Positions 53,878 to 62,853 of a stretch of 64,000 bases of DNA are shown here, piece after piece. The stretch is from assembly GCA_031629035.1 (NCBI GenBank), contig JAVLUG010000006.1:1-64000 (forward strand). The letters run 5' to 3'. Positions within the stretch are counted from its first letter, which is position 1. Every line of letters starts with the position of its first letter. The DNA is from MVYY01 sp012517575 (lineage in GTDB: Bacteria > Bacteroidota > Bacteroidia > Bacteroidales > Paludibacteraceae). The notes beneath the pieces were generated by a model, which made no database searches, was not told where the DNA came from, and saw only the letters and a program-made list of their open reading frames with translations. Position numbers and translations under genes: made by a program.

Positions 53878-54678
53878 CTACGAAGGATGAAATTTTTCAG
53901 GGACAACTTCCAGCATTTCCAAAAAACAGTTTACCCATTGACTTGGAGACAAACAGACAATTTGAGCATTAAGGTTTAAACCGAATTTTTCCGAAATTGA
54001 CCTGACCTGACTTTTCCTGAAAATCGACTTTAAAGCTGTTTTTACAGATAAATCAGGTTTCTCTAACAGACAGGAAATAAATGCTAAGTATTTGGCTTTA
54101 AACTTAAAATCAAAAAATAAGTGTTTTCTTTTAATGTTTAACAGGGCTGATTTGACAGTTGGCGGTGGCAAGAAACTTTCAGGACCTACCTCATAGACAA
54201 GTTTCAAATCAAAAAAAGTATGATAGAAAACGGTATATGGATTGTAAAGCTTCCTCGAAAATAACTTTTGTGTAGGTTCTAACTGAAGGAGAATTGAACC
54301 TCCCAGAAAATTTTCAAGACTCTCAAACATCAGGATTTTGAAAATATCGGAAGTAATGCCATAAGGAATATTTGACACCACTTTGAAAGGAAATTTCGGA
54401 ACTGCAAAATTCCTAAAATCACAACCGACAACTTGAACATTTCGGGCATCAGAAAATAATTTTCGTAAATGTTCAACCAAAGCTGTGTCGTTTTCAATAG
54501 CAACAACATTGTTGGCGATTTTTAATAAATGAACAGTAAGGAACCCCTTGCCTGCCCCAATATCTAAAACCGTATCCTGATTACTTATATTTGCTTGTCT
54601 TATTGCATCTTTTATTAGCACTTTATCAATAGTAAAGTGCTGACCCGTAAAACGAACGGGCAATTTCTTTTTTGTCAT
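53878..54678 (-). CDS. erm(F): 23S rRNA (adenine-N6) methyltransferase Erm(F)
   Basis: A 266-residue SAM-dependent dimethyltransferase of A2058, giving macrolide-lincosamide-streptogramin B resistance. Compared from memory it is nearly identical to Bacteroides Erm(F) along its whole length, starting MTKKKLPVRFTGQHFTIDKV and ending VVPEKFHPS. The SAM motif is LDIGAGKGFLT and the catalytic motif SNIPYGI. The gene is intact. An IS256-family element ends only 24 bp upstream of the start codon, so the native promoter region has been replaced. A strong hairpin inside the IS separates erm(F) from transposase transcription. Confidence 0.96.
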   Translation of the reverse strand: MTKKKLPVRFTGQHFTIDKVLIKDAIRQANISNQDTVLDIGAGKGFLTVHLLKIANNVVAIENDTALVEHLRKLFSDARNVQVVGCDFRNFAVPKFPFKVVSNIPYGITSDIFKILMFESLENFLGGSILLQLEPTQKLFSRKLYNPYTVFYHTFFDLKLVYEVGPESFLPPPTVKSALLNIKRKHLFFDFKFKAKYLAFISCLLEKPDLSVKTALKSIFRKSQVRSISEKFGLNLNAQIVCLSPSQWVNCFLEMLEVVPEKFHPS

Positions 54679-54786
54679 TAGTAACTTCTTGGTTGTGTAA
54701 ATTAAACTGTGTCAGGTTTTATTTTTATAGTTAATTGGGCACCTTTTTTCTAATGGGTAATGCTGAGACCTGAGTTTTAGTTGGTC

Positions 54787-54821
54787 AAAAACGGTTAGGG
54801 GTCGACCCCCTAATCGTTTTT
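54787..54821. terminator. strong palindromic terminator inside the IS
   Basis: AAAAACGGTTAGGGG and CCCCTAATCGTTTTT (14 of 15 paired) around TCGAC, with A and T runs on both sides, so it can stop transcription in either direction. It lies between the transposase stop and erm(F). Confidence 0.8.
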
Positions 54822-54909
54822 ATGTTCCAATGGTGCAAAGCATCGCCATCGTTTTGTTGGTCACCACAAAACTAATGAAAAATATTGAATTCCTGTTATT
54901 GTCAATAAA

Positions 54910-56124
54910 TTAATCGAAAAGTTTAAATCTATCCGGAAAAAGGATAGCCAGTTGCTGGGCTGTCTGTCCCCAATCTTTCAAGGGCATAGTCCACTTTTTA
55001 CGTATATTACGGTAGGCCAGATAAACCAGTTTCTCCAACGCCGTGTCGTTTGTGAAAACCCCTTTGTTTTTTGTCACCTTGCGAATCTGACGATGGTATC
55101 CCTCCACCGTGTTGGTGGTATAGATCAGTCGCCGGATGGCGTCAGTATATTGGAAATAGGCTGATAGTTTATGCCAGTTGTCCCGCCAGGATTTTATCAC
55201 CAGTGGATATTGTTCGCCCCAGTTCAACTCCAGATTGTCCAGCTCCACTTCTGCCTGTTCCTTGCTTACAGCCTGATAAACGGGCTTGAGATCCTTCATG
55301 AAGGCTTTTTGATACTTGCTGGCAACATATTTAAGGGAGTTGCGCACCTGATGCACAATGCAGCTCTGAACGATGGTTTCCGGGAACACACTATTGATCG
55401 CATCGGAGAAACCGGCCAGATTATCCACACTGGCTATTAAAATATCCCGTACTCCCCGTGTTTGTAAATCAGTCAGTACCGAGAGCCAGAAATTGGCACC
55501 TTCACTCCTGGAAATATACATTCCCAGCAGATCCTTATGCCCGTTGCGGTCAACGCCGAGCACATTGTAAATGGCGCGGGTAACCGGTCGGTTTTTATCA
55601 TCCATGACCTTGTAGTGGATGGCATCCATCCATACTATGGGATAGACTGAATCAAGGGGACGGGTACGCCAGGATTGAAGTTCAGGCAGCACCCTGTCGG
55701 TAATGGCGCTGATTGTATCGGCTGAAACCCGATTACCCAGGTTCTCCTCCATCCAGTCACTTATCTCCCGTGTACTGTTGCCCAAGGCGTATAAGCCGAT
55801 GATGCGGTCGGAAACACTGTCCGCCAAAATACGCTCACGTTTTTTTATGAACTCGGGCTCGAATCGCGAATCCCGGTCGCGAGGCGTGTGTACGGTTACT
55901 TCGCCCATCCCGGTTTGAACCTGTTTGCTCGTGTAACCGTTGCGACGATTGCCCAATGAGCGTTCTTCTGAATCCATATGGGCGTCCATTTCTCCTTCCA
56001 GAGCGGCATTAAGGAGTTTCTCCAACAGGGGAGCAAAAGCTCCGCCTTTGCCTAATAACGGTTTGCCGGATTTTAATTGTTCCAGCGCTAAGGCTTCCAT
56101 GGCCTTGTAATCAAAATTTTCCAT
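54910..56124 (-). CDS. IS256-family transposase
   Basis: A 404-residue Mutator-type (PF00872) DDE transposase. The N-terminus has LNAALEGEMDAHMDSEE and RRNGYTSKQVQT. The catalytic acidic residues are in VWMDAIHYKV (D), ASVDNLAGFSDAI (D) and TTNTVEGYHRQIRK (E), and the conserved CIVHQVRNSLKYV lies between. The gene is complete and probably active. It reads toward erm(F) on the same strand. Confidence 0.93.
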   Translation of the reverse strand: MENFDYKAMEALALEQLKSGKPLLGKGGAFAPLLEKLLNAALEGEMDAHMDSEERSLGNRRNGYTSKQVQTGMGEVTVHTPRDRDSRFEPEFIKKRERILADSVSDRIIGLYALGNSTREISDWMEENLGNRVSADTISAITDRVLPELQSWRTRPLDSVYPIVWMDAIHYKVMDDKNRPVTRAIYNVLGVDRNGHKDLLGMYISRSEGANFWLSVLTDLQTRGVRDILIASVDNLAGFSDAINSVFPETIVQSCIVHQVRNSLKYVASKYQKAFMKDLKPVYQAVSKEQAEVELDNLELNWGEQYPLVIKSWRDNWHKLSAYFQYTDAIRRLIYTTNTVEGYHRQIRKVTKNKGVFTNDTALEKLVYLAYRNIRKKWTMPLKDWGQTAQQLAILFPDRFKLFD

Positions 56125-56162
56125 AAAGCTAATTTCTGTGTAAATGTAATATTTTTTTTACT

Positions 56163-56330
56163 TCATTTGACACAGTTTAGTTTACAGTCTCGCTTTTTTC
56201 GATATTGACGAATATCAAAAAGTATTTCTGTTTTATTTTCTGTGAGAAAAACAACTTGTTTTTCGAGGTATATTTCATCGAGGGCTTCTCGGTGCTTTTT
56301 GAGCTGGTATTTTGTGAGAGGTGTGTTCAT
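56163..56330 (-). pseudogene. small ORF truncated by the IS256-family element
   Basis: From an ATG at 56328-56330 a reading frame encodes MNTPLTKYQLKKHREALDEI and then about 30 native residues up to RQYRKKRDCK. It then runs into the IS terminal repeat and stops at 56163-56165. The charged helical start looks like a real small protein of the primase operon. Its missing 3' part is not found on the other side of the IS, where erm(F) begins at once. This supports a deletion between the insertion point and erm(F). Confidence 0.55.
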
Positions 56331-56437
56331 GTGTTTGATTTTTGTTTTTGAAGTATTTGTATTTTGTATATTAATAATAGATTAACTACCTTAACTACAT
56401 AGACATTGGTCTTAATAGTTAAGATAGTATTGGTATT

Positions 56438-58369
56438 TTATGTGTTAACTTTATAAATACCTTTAGAGGGATTTGTAATTTTTCCCTTGGATTGTAATTT
56501 CTTTAATTGAGCATACAAAGTGGGTTTTGACATTATATCATTATCGACCAAATTCACAAATAAATCTTTTGTAGTTGCGTAACCTTGAGGTGAAATAGAT
56601 TTTTCGTTTATTAAATCCAACACCATATCCGTGTTTGTACTGTCTGCTCTACCATCTTTTTCTTTTAATATGGAAGCTTCTGAAACGTGATTTGTTGGCT
56701 CTAAAAAGGCATTATCATTTATTGTGAATGTAGTTACTTTTTCATCGTCCTCAGGTTTGTATCTGAATGCTACTTCTTTGACATACCTGGTACCATCTGC
56801 TGATTTGCTTACGCCAATTAAAAAGTCAGCTTCCTGAGCTAGTATTCGACTGCCAGCAAGACTATCGATTGTTATAGGTCTGCCTATTACTTTAGGAGTA
56901 TGGTGAATTACAATTAATGTAATTGCTAATTCATTAGTCAGCTCCCGAAGCTTTAAACCTATTTCTTTTGCGGTATTGCTATCTTCGATACTACCGGAGT
57001 ACATACGAGTCAAGCTATCAACAAAAACAAGTTTTGAACCTGATTCAATAATATGTTTTTTCAGCAAATCCCAATCTTCCTTTGTAGATAAAATACGAGG
57101 AAAATTTTCATCAACGATTTTGAAATAATCACCTAAAGAAGCATTAATGAACTGAAGTTGTTTTTGATTTCTTTCTGTTCTTGGTTGCCAATACTCCTCC
57201 ATTGAAACAAAAAATACTTTCATTCTTTCTTCAATACGTTTGTTGAAGAAAGATTCTTTGCCAGCTGCTATCATCAATGCTAAGTTTTCACAAAATATAG
57301 TTTTTCCGGATTTTGGAGGACCAAAAACAAAACCAAATGAGCCAACCATAATCCCCGACCAAAGAAACCTTAGCTTTGGAGCATTTTTGGCTTTTTCAAT
57401 CATGTTTTCAAGCGTTTCGCAACACAATAAAGGCTGGTTATTGCTTGACTCGGAATATGGTTTATTTGTTGATTTTGTTTGCATTGAAACAGGATTTGTA
57501 TCTAATTTCAATGGATTACACCCATGTTTATCAGTCTGTTTATATGAACATAGAACGATTTTTGATATTTCATCTTTTGTAAAATCAGTTTGTTCAAGTG
57601 TATAGAGATAGTTTAAAGCTGTGTTTTGTGAAATTCCAATTCTATTCAGACCCGCACATAATAGACCTGCATAATGATTGCGATTCCCCGAAACGAATGA
57701 TTCTGACTTGTCAAGGTTTTTTCTGATTATGTCACATTGCTCTATTTCACTAGTAACTGCGACTGTTTTCGTGTTAAACAGAGGCTCTAAAACGATATTA
57801 GTTTTCTCAACAGGTTTTGGAAGATACTTTTTGATAAATTCTGCTCCAATTAAAGGAGCAGAATCGTTATAGTAGCTATTGCAATCCCAAGAAAGATAAC
57901 ACGCTCTGGAAATATCACTACATTGTTTGTCAATTTCTAAATTCATTTCCAATCGGAAATAATTTTGAAATGCTCTGAAATAGTCAATATGTTCAGCAGC
58001 AAGAGTATCAATGTAATAAAATACTTTAATACCATCACCCGAAGGACTATCAAAGAAAAGACATGGCGTAAATAACTTAATTAAATTAGCTTTAAGTACT
58101 CTCGTGTCACTTACATGGTCAAAATCAATACAGAATATCCCACTGCGTTGAATAATCTGGGCATTGCTCCGAGAATGAAACGTTCCTGCAGGAGTTATAT
58201 AATCAAGTGTTGATTTTATAGACTTATTGCCGTTTCTGATATCGATTACTTTATCATGATATTGATTTGACCGAACTAATTTTTGCAGGTCTGTCAATGT
58301 CATATTGTTGTCTGTTGGAATGGTAACTTTTATACCACCGACAAAAAAACTGAAATTATATTTGTTCAT
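56438..58369 (-). CDS. primase-helicase fusion of the island (BT4734-like primase + RecA-like ATPase)
   Basis: A 643-residue replication protein. About residues 1-190 resemble the BT4734/VirE-N type primase domain common in Bacteroidota elements (GIFCIDFDHV with metal-binding Asp, then FDSPSGDGIKVFYYID). The central region is a RepA-like RecA-fold ATPase with Walker A FGPPKSGKTIF, Walker B KLVFVDSL and a VIHHTP motif 3. The last 80 residues suggest a winged helix (TKDLFVNLVDNDIMSKPTLYAQLKKL). It suits an element that replicates after excision. It is third in an operon with two HTH genes. Confidence 0.82.
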   Translation of the reverse strand: MNKYNFSFFVGGIKVTIPTDNNMTLTDLQKLVRSNQYHDKVIDIRNGNKSIKSTLDYITPAGTFHSRSNAQIIQRSGIFCIDFDHVSDTRVLKANLIKLFTPCLFFDSPSGDGIKVFYYIDTLAAEHIDYFRAFQNYFRLEMNLEIDKQCSDISRACYLSWDCNSYYNDSAPLIGAEFIKKYLPKPVEKTNIVLEPLFNTKTVAVTSEIEQCDIIRKNLDKSESFVSGNRNHYAGLLCAGLNRIGISQNTALNYLYTLEQTDFTKDEISKIVLCSYKQTDKHGCNPLKLDTNPVSMQTKSTNKPYSESSNNQPLLCCETLENMIEKAKNAPKLRFLWSGIMVGSFGFVFGPPKSGKTIFCENLALMIAAGKESFFNKRIEERMKVFFVSMEEYWQPRTERNQKQLQFINASLGDYFKIVDENFPRILSTKEDWDLLKKHIIESGSKLVFVDSLTRMYSGSIEDSNTAKEIGLKLRELTNELAITLIVIHHTPKVIGRPITIDSLAGSRILAQEADFLIGVSKSADGTRYVKEVAFRYKPEDDEKVTTFTINDNAFLEPTNHVSEASILKEKDGRADSTNTDMVLDLINEKSISPQGYATTKDLFVNLVDNDIMSKPTLYAQLKKLQSKGKITNPSKGIYKVNT

Positions 58370-58387
58370 AAATTTGTCTGTTTAAAA

Positions 58388-58738
58388 TTACCTACTGTTA
58401 TTTTCAATCATTTGTATTATATCCGATATACGGTAATAGACTTTACCCCCGATTAAGGAATATTTAATCAATTTATTATGACGCCAATTTTGAGAAGTTT
58501 TATCGCTGATATTCATAATTTGAATGAATTCAGCATTGTCGATTAACCCGATAGGGTTTGAGTTCTTAGGATTGCTAAGCAATTGATTTACTTTATCAAT
58601 TTGCTGTTGGATAGATTCAAGTTGAAATTCAACCTTTCGGACTGCTTTATTTGTTTCTTCGATATTGAAAAATCGTTTGTTGCAGTCTGCAACGAATGTT
58701 TCAAGACATTCCATGTATTTTAATGTTCTGTTGTACAT
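58388..58738 (-). CDS. small HTH protein of the island
   Basis: A 116-residue protein with an N-terminal coiled coil (about 20-60, VRKVEFQLESIQQQIDKV) and a C-terminal MerR/excisionase-type helix-turn-helix (EFIQIMNISDKTSQNWRHNKL, then YSLIGGKVYYRISDI). The two proteins of this type side by side are typical of Bacteroidota integrative elements and act as excisionase or replication regulators. It starts 2 bp after the preceding gene's stop and ends 18 bp before the primase-helicase. Confidence 0.72.
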   Translation of the reverse strand: MYNRTLKYMECLETFVADCNKRFFNIEETNKAVRKVEFQLESIQQQIDKVNQLLSNPKNSNPIGLIDNAEFIQIMNISDKTSQNWRHNKLIKYSLIGGKVYYRISDIIQMIENNSR

Positions 58739-58740
58739 GG

Positions 58741-59088
58741 TTATTTGCGTGTGTTTTTAAGGGGTTTAATGCACGCAACTGAAGGCATTGAAACTAATTC
58801 ATCGCAAGTTTTTTGACGACCGCTTTGAATCCAAGAAGTCAGCTCTGTTTCGGAGAAATAGAGCCTCTTACCCACTTTTGAGAAAGGAATAGAACGTTTG
58901 CTTACAAATCCGTAGAGTGTAGGCACTGTAAGATTGACGAACTTTGCAGCTTCACTGATTGACATTGGTTTGTCGGAAGCTACACGATTGGAAGTTTGTT
59001 GCGATTTAAGCAACTGTTCGAGTGAGTCTACTTTTTCAAGTAATAAACTCACTGCTTGGGGAAGATTTTCGAAATTAATTTTTTCCAT
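58741..59088 (-). CDS. excisionase-like HTH_17 protein
   Basis: A 115-residue protein. After an N-terminal helix (NLPQAVSLLLEKVDSLEQLL) comes a typical HTH_17/Xis domain: MSISEAAKFVNLTVPTLYGF and KVGKRLYFSETELTSWIQSG. It is the likely recombination directionality factor for the integrase, though a regulator of the primase operon is possible. It is first of the tightly packed HTH-HTH-primase operon. Confidence 0.75.
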   Translation of the reverse strand: MEKINFENLPQAVSLLLEKVDSLEQLLKSQQTSNRVASDKPMSISEAAKFVNLTVPTLYGFVSKRSIPFSKVGKRLYFSETELTSWIQSGRQKTCDELVSMPSVACIKPLKNTRK

Positions 59089-59159
59089 TTGCGAATAATT
59101 TTATAATTATTCTGCAAATAGACAGGGGGCATTCGAGGGGGTAAATAGAGGAGTACGCC

Positions 59160-61427
59160 TTATTTTAGTAGTTCATAGTCCTTTATTACTGTTTCTTTGT
59201 GTAAATGGGCTGTGTAGCGGTTTTTATTTTCTGTTGTACCTTTATCAAGTACATTTTTATTGCCTCTTATAGACCTTTCATCAGTATTAAACCAATCAGC
59301 TACTTCTTTATTTCTATCAGAAATTTTTGAAAAATGCTCGAAATCAATATGTTTAAAGAATTCAACATATTCAAACATTGCAATTGTATAAGGAATTCCT
59401 TTTGCAACCATTTTCTCAACTAATAAAATTTGTTTGTCAGGTGATAGAATTTTAATTTTTGAAAGATTAAAGAAACCAAATTCAGAAAGTTTAGATTTAA
59501 GTAATTCAGATTTGGTTTGAAGCATTGAAACTGAAATAGGATTTTTGTCTTCAACAATAGCATTTGTTGAACCAACTGTTAAACTGGCTTTGAAAATATC
59601 AAACGCATTTTGTGTGGCTTCAAGGAATAGAAGGAAATGTTTGGAGTAAAGATTCCAAACGTGCAAAACATAATTTTCGCGAGTTGTACTTCCATCGTAC
59701 TTCATAAAATTAGGATACCAATATACATCGTGATATATTTCGCAAAACGCATTTTTACGCTTCTCTGGGCTGTGTGTTTTAAACTGCTGAAGTGAAGCCG
59801 TTAAAAATCGGTTTATTTCATGGTTGTTTAGTGGTTTGATAAAGTCGTGTAATTGGAGGTTGAACTCAGTGAGTAGTTCGCCAGGAATAAATTCATTGAA
59901 ATAGTTTGGGTCAAATTTATAGGTTTCCCAATAGTTATCGCAATTTTGTTTGTAATTGGAAGCATAGTGAGCAAGTGAAATTTCCAATTTATCTACCAAA
60001 TAAAGTTCTTTTTTTGCGTATTTGTTGCTGAAAAACTTGTAATATTCTTCAATGTCGTAACTGCCAGTAGTTATTATACCTCCGTTGTTAATATAATTTA
60101 CAGGGAGTTCGTCTTGAGAAGTTTCATTTTCAAGGAAATCTAAAAAAGATTCTTTTTTAGATATATCGATATTTACACCCGAAATATAGTTTTTGTCGCC
60201 AGTGTAGGTATAAACGAGGTCTATTAGCTTTCGTATTTCTTTGGCAAAAGATAAAAGATTATCTTTAAGAAGAACTGGGCTAAAGTTGTTTTTAAGAATA
60301 ATTTTAATCAAATTATTTAACCTAGGTTCGGCAGCTATTTTTTTTGTTGTACAAAAGGTAAAATCAAGATTTTGAATTCTTAAAATGGTATCAGCAAAAC
60401 AAATATCTAAAATTGTTGCAATTACAACTGGGTCATCAAATTGGCTCAATACCATTGCCTCAAAATAATTATCAGATAATAATCCCGAAAACGGATCAGT
60501 TTGAAGATATTGTATATCTTGAGAACTAATCTTATTATTTAAGAAGTAATATTCAAAGATATCTAAGCCTTTTATGTAAACTTCATTTATAGTATTACAG
60601 TCGCTTTTTACCAATTCAATGTCTTCATCAGTCAATTTCCGCAACATATTTCGGCTTGCTTCTTCCATTGCTGCAATTGCTTCTGGGTTATTAAATTCTT
60701 CGTTCATTTCTCTTTTCTCGTCGAGGATTGTACGTGATTTTTTATTTGCGCTTTCAGAAGTTGTGGTATTTTTTATTTGAAAATCTATTGATTCAACAAC
60801 CTTATAGCATTTATCTATAAAGTTGTCAAATTCATCGAAATCTTCTTTATCTACTGTGTTTTGAAGTTTGAAAAGTTCAGCTGTATGTAACTTCTTTAAA
60901 ATAAACTCTTTTCTTTTGGTTAAATCATATTCGTTTAATGCTTCAAGCAATAAATCGTTGTAATCAAGATTAATACCATATTTATCAATAGACCATTTTC
61001 CTGTAAAAGGAATAGCAAATGTTGTAAAAAACATGTGCAGGCTATTTAAATTATATCTAAGGCAATCAATTGCATCTAAATAAAAATCAATTTCATTACC
61101 GATTTGAATTATTTTTACCCTATATTCATTGAACTTTTTGTCGTTTTGCTTTAGGTTATATAAATCCAAAAAATCGAATGTAAATTTCCATAAATCAAGA
61201 AAAACAGCATTTGTAATGTTAGTTACAAGTTGTTTGTCGTTTTCAATAGGAGATATGATTTCCGCATAAGATTTATAACCAAACATCTGTTTTAATTCCT
61301 TCAACTTATCAACTTTTAAGGGTGGCAAAATGCCACCCTTAAGATATTGGTTGAGTATTTGTATGGTTTCTAAAAGATTATCGTTAATCGCCTTAAGTTT
61401 TGAAACAATTTGGTTCGTATTATCCAT
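59160..61427 (-). CDS. 755-residue island protein of unknown function
   Basis: A large soluble protein with no signal peptide or membrane helices and a strongly helical, Asp/Asn/Lys-rich composition. No enzymatic motif (Walker, DDE, HNH, primase) was found. The last 110 residues (SDKQ-type motif ILLVEKMVAKGIPYTIAMFEYV, ADWFNTDERSIRGNKNVL and a KNRYTAHLHKETVIKDYELL ending) resemble a C-terminal block I have seen in RteC-like and other Bacteroidota element proteins, probably HTH-like DNA binding. It lies between the integrase (28 bp) and the HTH genes, so it probably serves excision, replication or regulation. Confidence 0.7.
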   Translation of the reverse strand: MDNTNQIVSKLKAINDNLLETIQILNQYLKGGILPPLKVDKLKELKQMFGYKSYAEIISPIENDKQLVTNITNAVFLDLWKFTFDFLDLYNLKQNDKKFNEYRVKIIQIGNEIDFYLDAIDCLRYNLNSLHMFFTTFAIPFTGKWSIDKYGINLDYNDLLLEALNEYDLTKRKEFILKKLHTAELFKLQNTVDKEDFDEFDNFIDKCYKVVESIDFQIKNTTTSESANKKSRTILDEKREMNEEFNNPEAIAAMEEASRNMLRKLTDEDIELVKSDCNTINEVYIKGLDIFEYYFLNNKISSQDIQYLQTDPFSGLLSDNYFEAMVLSQFDDPVVIATILDICFADTILRIQNLDFTFCTTKKIAAEPRLNNLIKIILKNNFSPVLLKDNLLSFAKEIRKLIDLVYTYTGDKNYISGVNIDISKKESFLDFLENETSQDELPVNYINNGGIITTGSYDIEEYYKFFSNKYAKKELYLVDKLEISLAHYASNYKQNCDNYWETYKFDPNYFNEFIPGELLTEFNLQLHDFIKPLNNHEINRFLTASLQQFKTHSPEKRKNAFCEIYHDVYWYPNFMKYDGSTTRENYVLHVWNLYSKHFLLFLEATQNAFDIFKASLTVGSTNAIVEDKNPISVSMLQTKSELLKSKLSEFGFFNLSKIKILSPDKQILLVEKMVAKGIPYTIAMFEYVEFFKHIDFEHFSKISDRNKEVADWFNTDERSIRGNKNVLDKGTTENKNRYTAHLHKETVIKDYELLK

Positions 61428-61454
61428 AGAATCGGTGTCAACAAATGTATATGA

Positions 61455-62696
61455 TTAGAAATTCATTAATTTTTTAGTCAAATCTTCAATACTGTCATCT
61501 TCAAAACCGCTGAAATAGTTTTGAGTAGTTTTTAAATCGGCATGTCCAAGCTGTTCACTTACTAACTCCATACTGGCACCTGATTTAATTGCATTGGTGC
61601 TGAAAGAATGACGAGCATAGTATGTTGATATATTTTCATCAATGCCGACGTATTTTGCAAGCTTTTTTAAACCTTGGTTAACTGACCTTGTGAAATTCTT
61701 GATTGCAACCTGTTTTTGTTCAGCCGTCATATCTTTGTTTATTATGTTGAAAATAAAGCTGCTGGCGGCTTTATTTTGGCTGCCATACTTGTTTATCACT
61801 TCATGTGCAAAAGGCGTCAAATATACGGAAATTTCCGTTTGCTCGGAAGTAGTGTTTTCTGTTTTTTTTCTAAAGAATTTTAAACGATTACCATCAATCT
61901 GGCTATATGTTAGGTTGGCAATATCCTTAAAGTTCATGCCACTGCAATTGTAGGAGAAAAAGAAAAAGTCTTTCGCCCTGATCTGTTCTGGTGAACCGGT
62001 GGCTTCAAATAGTTTTTTGAGTTCTTCTTGTTTGAGTGATTTTTTAACTTTACGAACTTTCGCTATTTTGTATTTGGTCTTTTCCTTGCCAAATGGGTAT
62101 ATTTTATTTGAAATATCACCATTGGTTATGGCAGTATTAAAAATGGCTCTGAGTGCCCGTAAATACATACTTACAGTGGTTGTGCTCTTGCCATTGTTTT
62201 TCATAAATTCTTCGTATCTTTGTAGCCAATCAGGCGTGATTTCAGTAAAAAGAAGAATGTCAGCAGTTTTCTTTTTTTGAGTTAAAACAAATTTTTTGAT
62301 TGAATTAAGACTGTTTTGATAATTATCGGCATTGCCAAGGTGGCCATGACTTTTATTGTCATTAATGGCAATTTCGAACGCATCAAAAACATTTGTTTTG
62401 TTGCGGGGGGTTTCGTACATTATCTCCTCAAATCGTTCAAAGGAAAAAGGAATAATGTCTTTAGCCTTTTCAATTGCATCGTTTTTGAGTTGGTTTAAAG
62501 TCTGAGCAATGGCAATATATTTCCCTTTAGGATTTCTACATGTACATAATTCAAACTCTGCTTGCGTTAATTTGACATTTGTACTATAATGTTCAGTTCT
62601 TGCTAAAGCTCCTGAATAAACACGAATTCTAACGATATAGATACCTGATTTGCGTGGTCTTCTTATATCTAAATATAAGGTTATTGAACATTCCAT
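61455..62696 (-). CDS. int: tyrosine recombinase (island integrase)
   Basis: A 413-residue phage-type integrase with three parts: arm-binding N-terminus (LYLDIRRPRKSGIYIVRIRV), SAM-like core-binding domain (TPDWLQRYEEFMKNNGKSTT) and catalytic domain. Catalytic residues include the YYARHSFST box (Arg, His), LGHADLKTTQNYF (His and nucleophile Tyr) and a Lys in the beta hairpin. The first catalytic Arg (normally CRGM in Bacteroidota relatives) appears to be Ser in YNCSGMNF, as reported for IntDOT of CTnDOT. It is next to attR, as expected, with candidate arm sites just upstream. Confidence 0.92.
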   Translation of the reverse strand: MECSITLYLDIRRPRKSGIYIVRIRVYSGALARTEHYSTNVKLTQAEFELCTCRNPKGKYIAIAQTLNQLKNDAIEKAKDIIPFSFERFEEIMYETPRNKTNVFDAFEIAINDNKSHGHLGNADNYQNSLNSIKKFVLTQKKKTADILLFTEITPDWLQRYEEFMKNNGKSTTTVSMYLRALRAIFNTAITNGDISNKIYPFGKEKTKYKIAKVRKVKKSLKQEELKKLFEATGSPEQIRAKDFFFFSYNCSGMNFKDIANLTYSQIDGNRLKFFRKKTENTTSEQTEISVYLTPFAHEVINKYGSQNKAASSFIFNIINKDMTAEQKQVAIKNFTRSVNQGLKKLAKYVGIDENISTYYARHSFSTNAIKSGASMELVSEQLGHADLKTTQNYFSGFEDDSIEDLTKKLMNF

Positions 62697-62719
62697 ATTG
62701 ATATGTTGGTTTTAAAAAG

Positions 62720-62750
62720 TGTACATAAAATGTACACAAATGTACACAAA
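62720..62750 (+). repeat. three direct repeats of the TGTACAYAAA motif (candidate integrase arm sites, right)
   Basis: TGTACATAAAA at 62720-62730, then TGTACACAAA at 62731-62740 and 62741-62750, between the integrase start and attR. The same motif occurs twice inside attL. Confidence 0.65.
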
Positions 62751-62853
62751 ACATTCGAATAACAAACATATAATAAGAATAAAAATAAAAGTTATTTTGC
62801 TGAATATCAGCAGTAATATAATAGTATGACAAAATTAAAATTAGATAAATTTA

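Larger units (their letters stand above)
54703..56179 (-). mobile_element. IS256-family insertion sequence
   Basis: 1477 bp with perfect 12-bp terminal inverted repeats TAAACTGTGTCA (54703-54714) and TGACACAGTTTA (56168-56179). It contains one transposase gene and is visibly richer in GC than its surroundings. No 8- or 9-bp target duplication is found: the flanks are GTGTAAAT on the left and GTTTACAG on the right. This points to a rearrangement or deletion after insertion. Confidence 0.88.

Noticed and set aside
54695..56190. Target site duplication of the IS256-family element
   Set aside because: The 8-9 bp on each side of the terminal repeats do not match in any register tried.
47586..62853. 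Self-transmissible conjugative element
   Set aside because: No relaxase, coupling protein, VirB/Tra-like genes or rteABC regulators were seen between the att sites.
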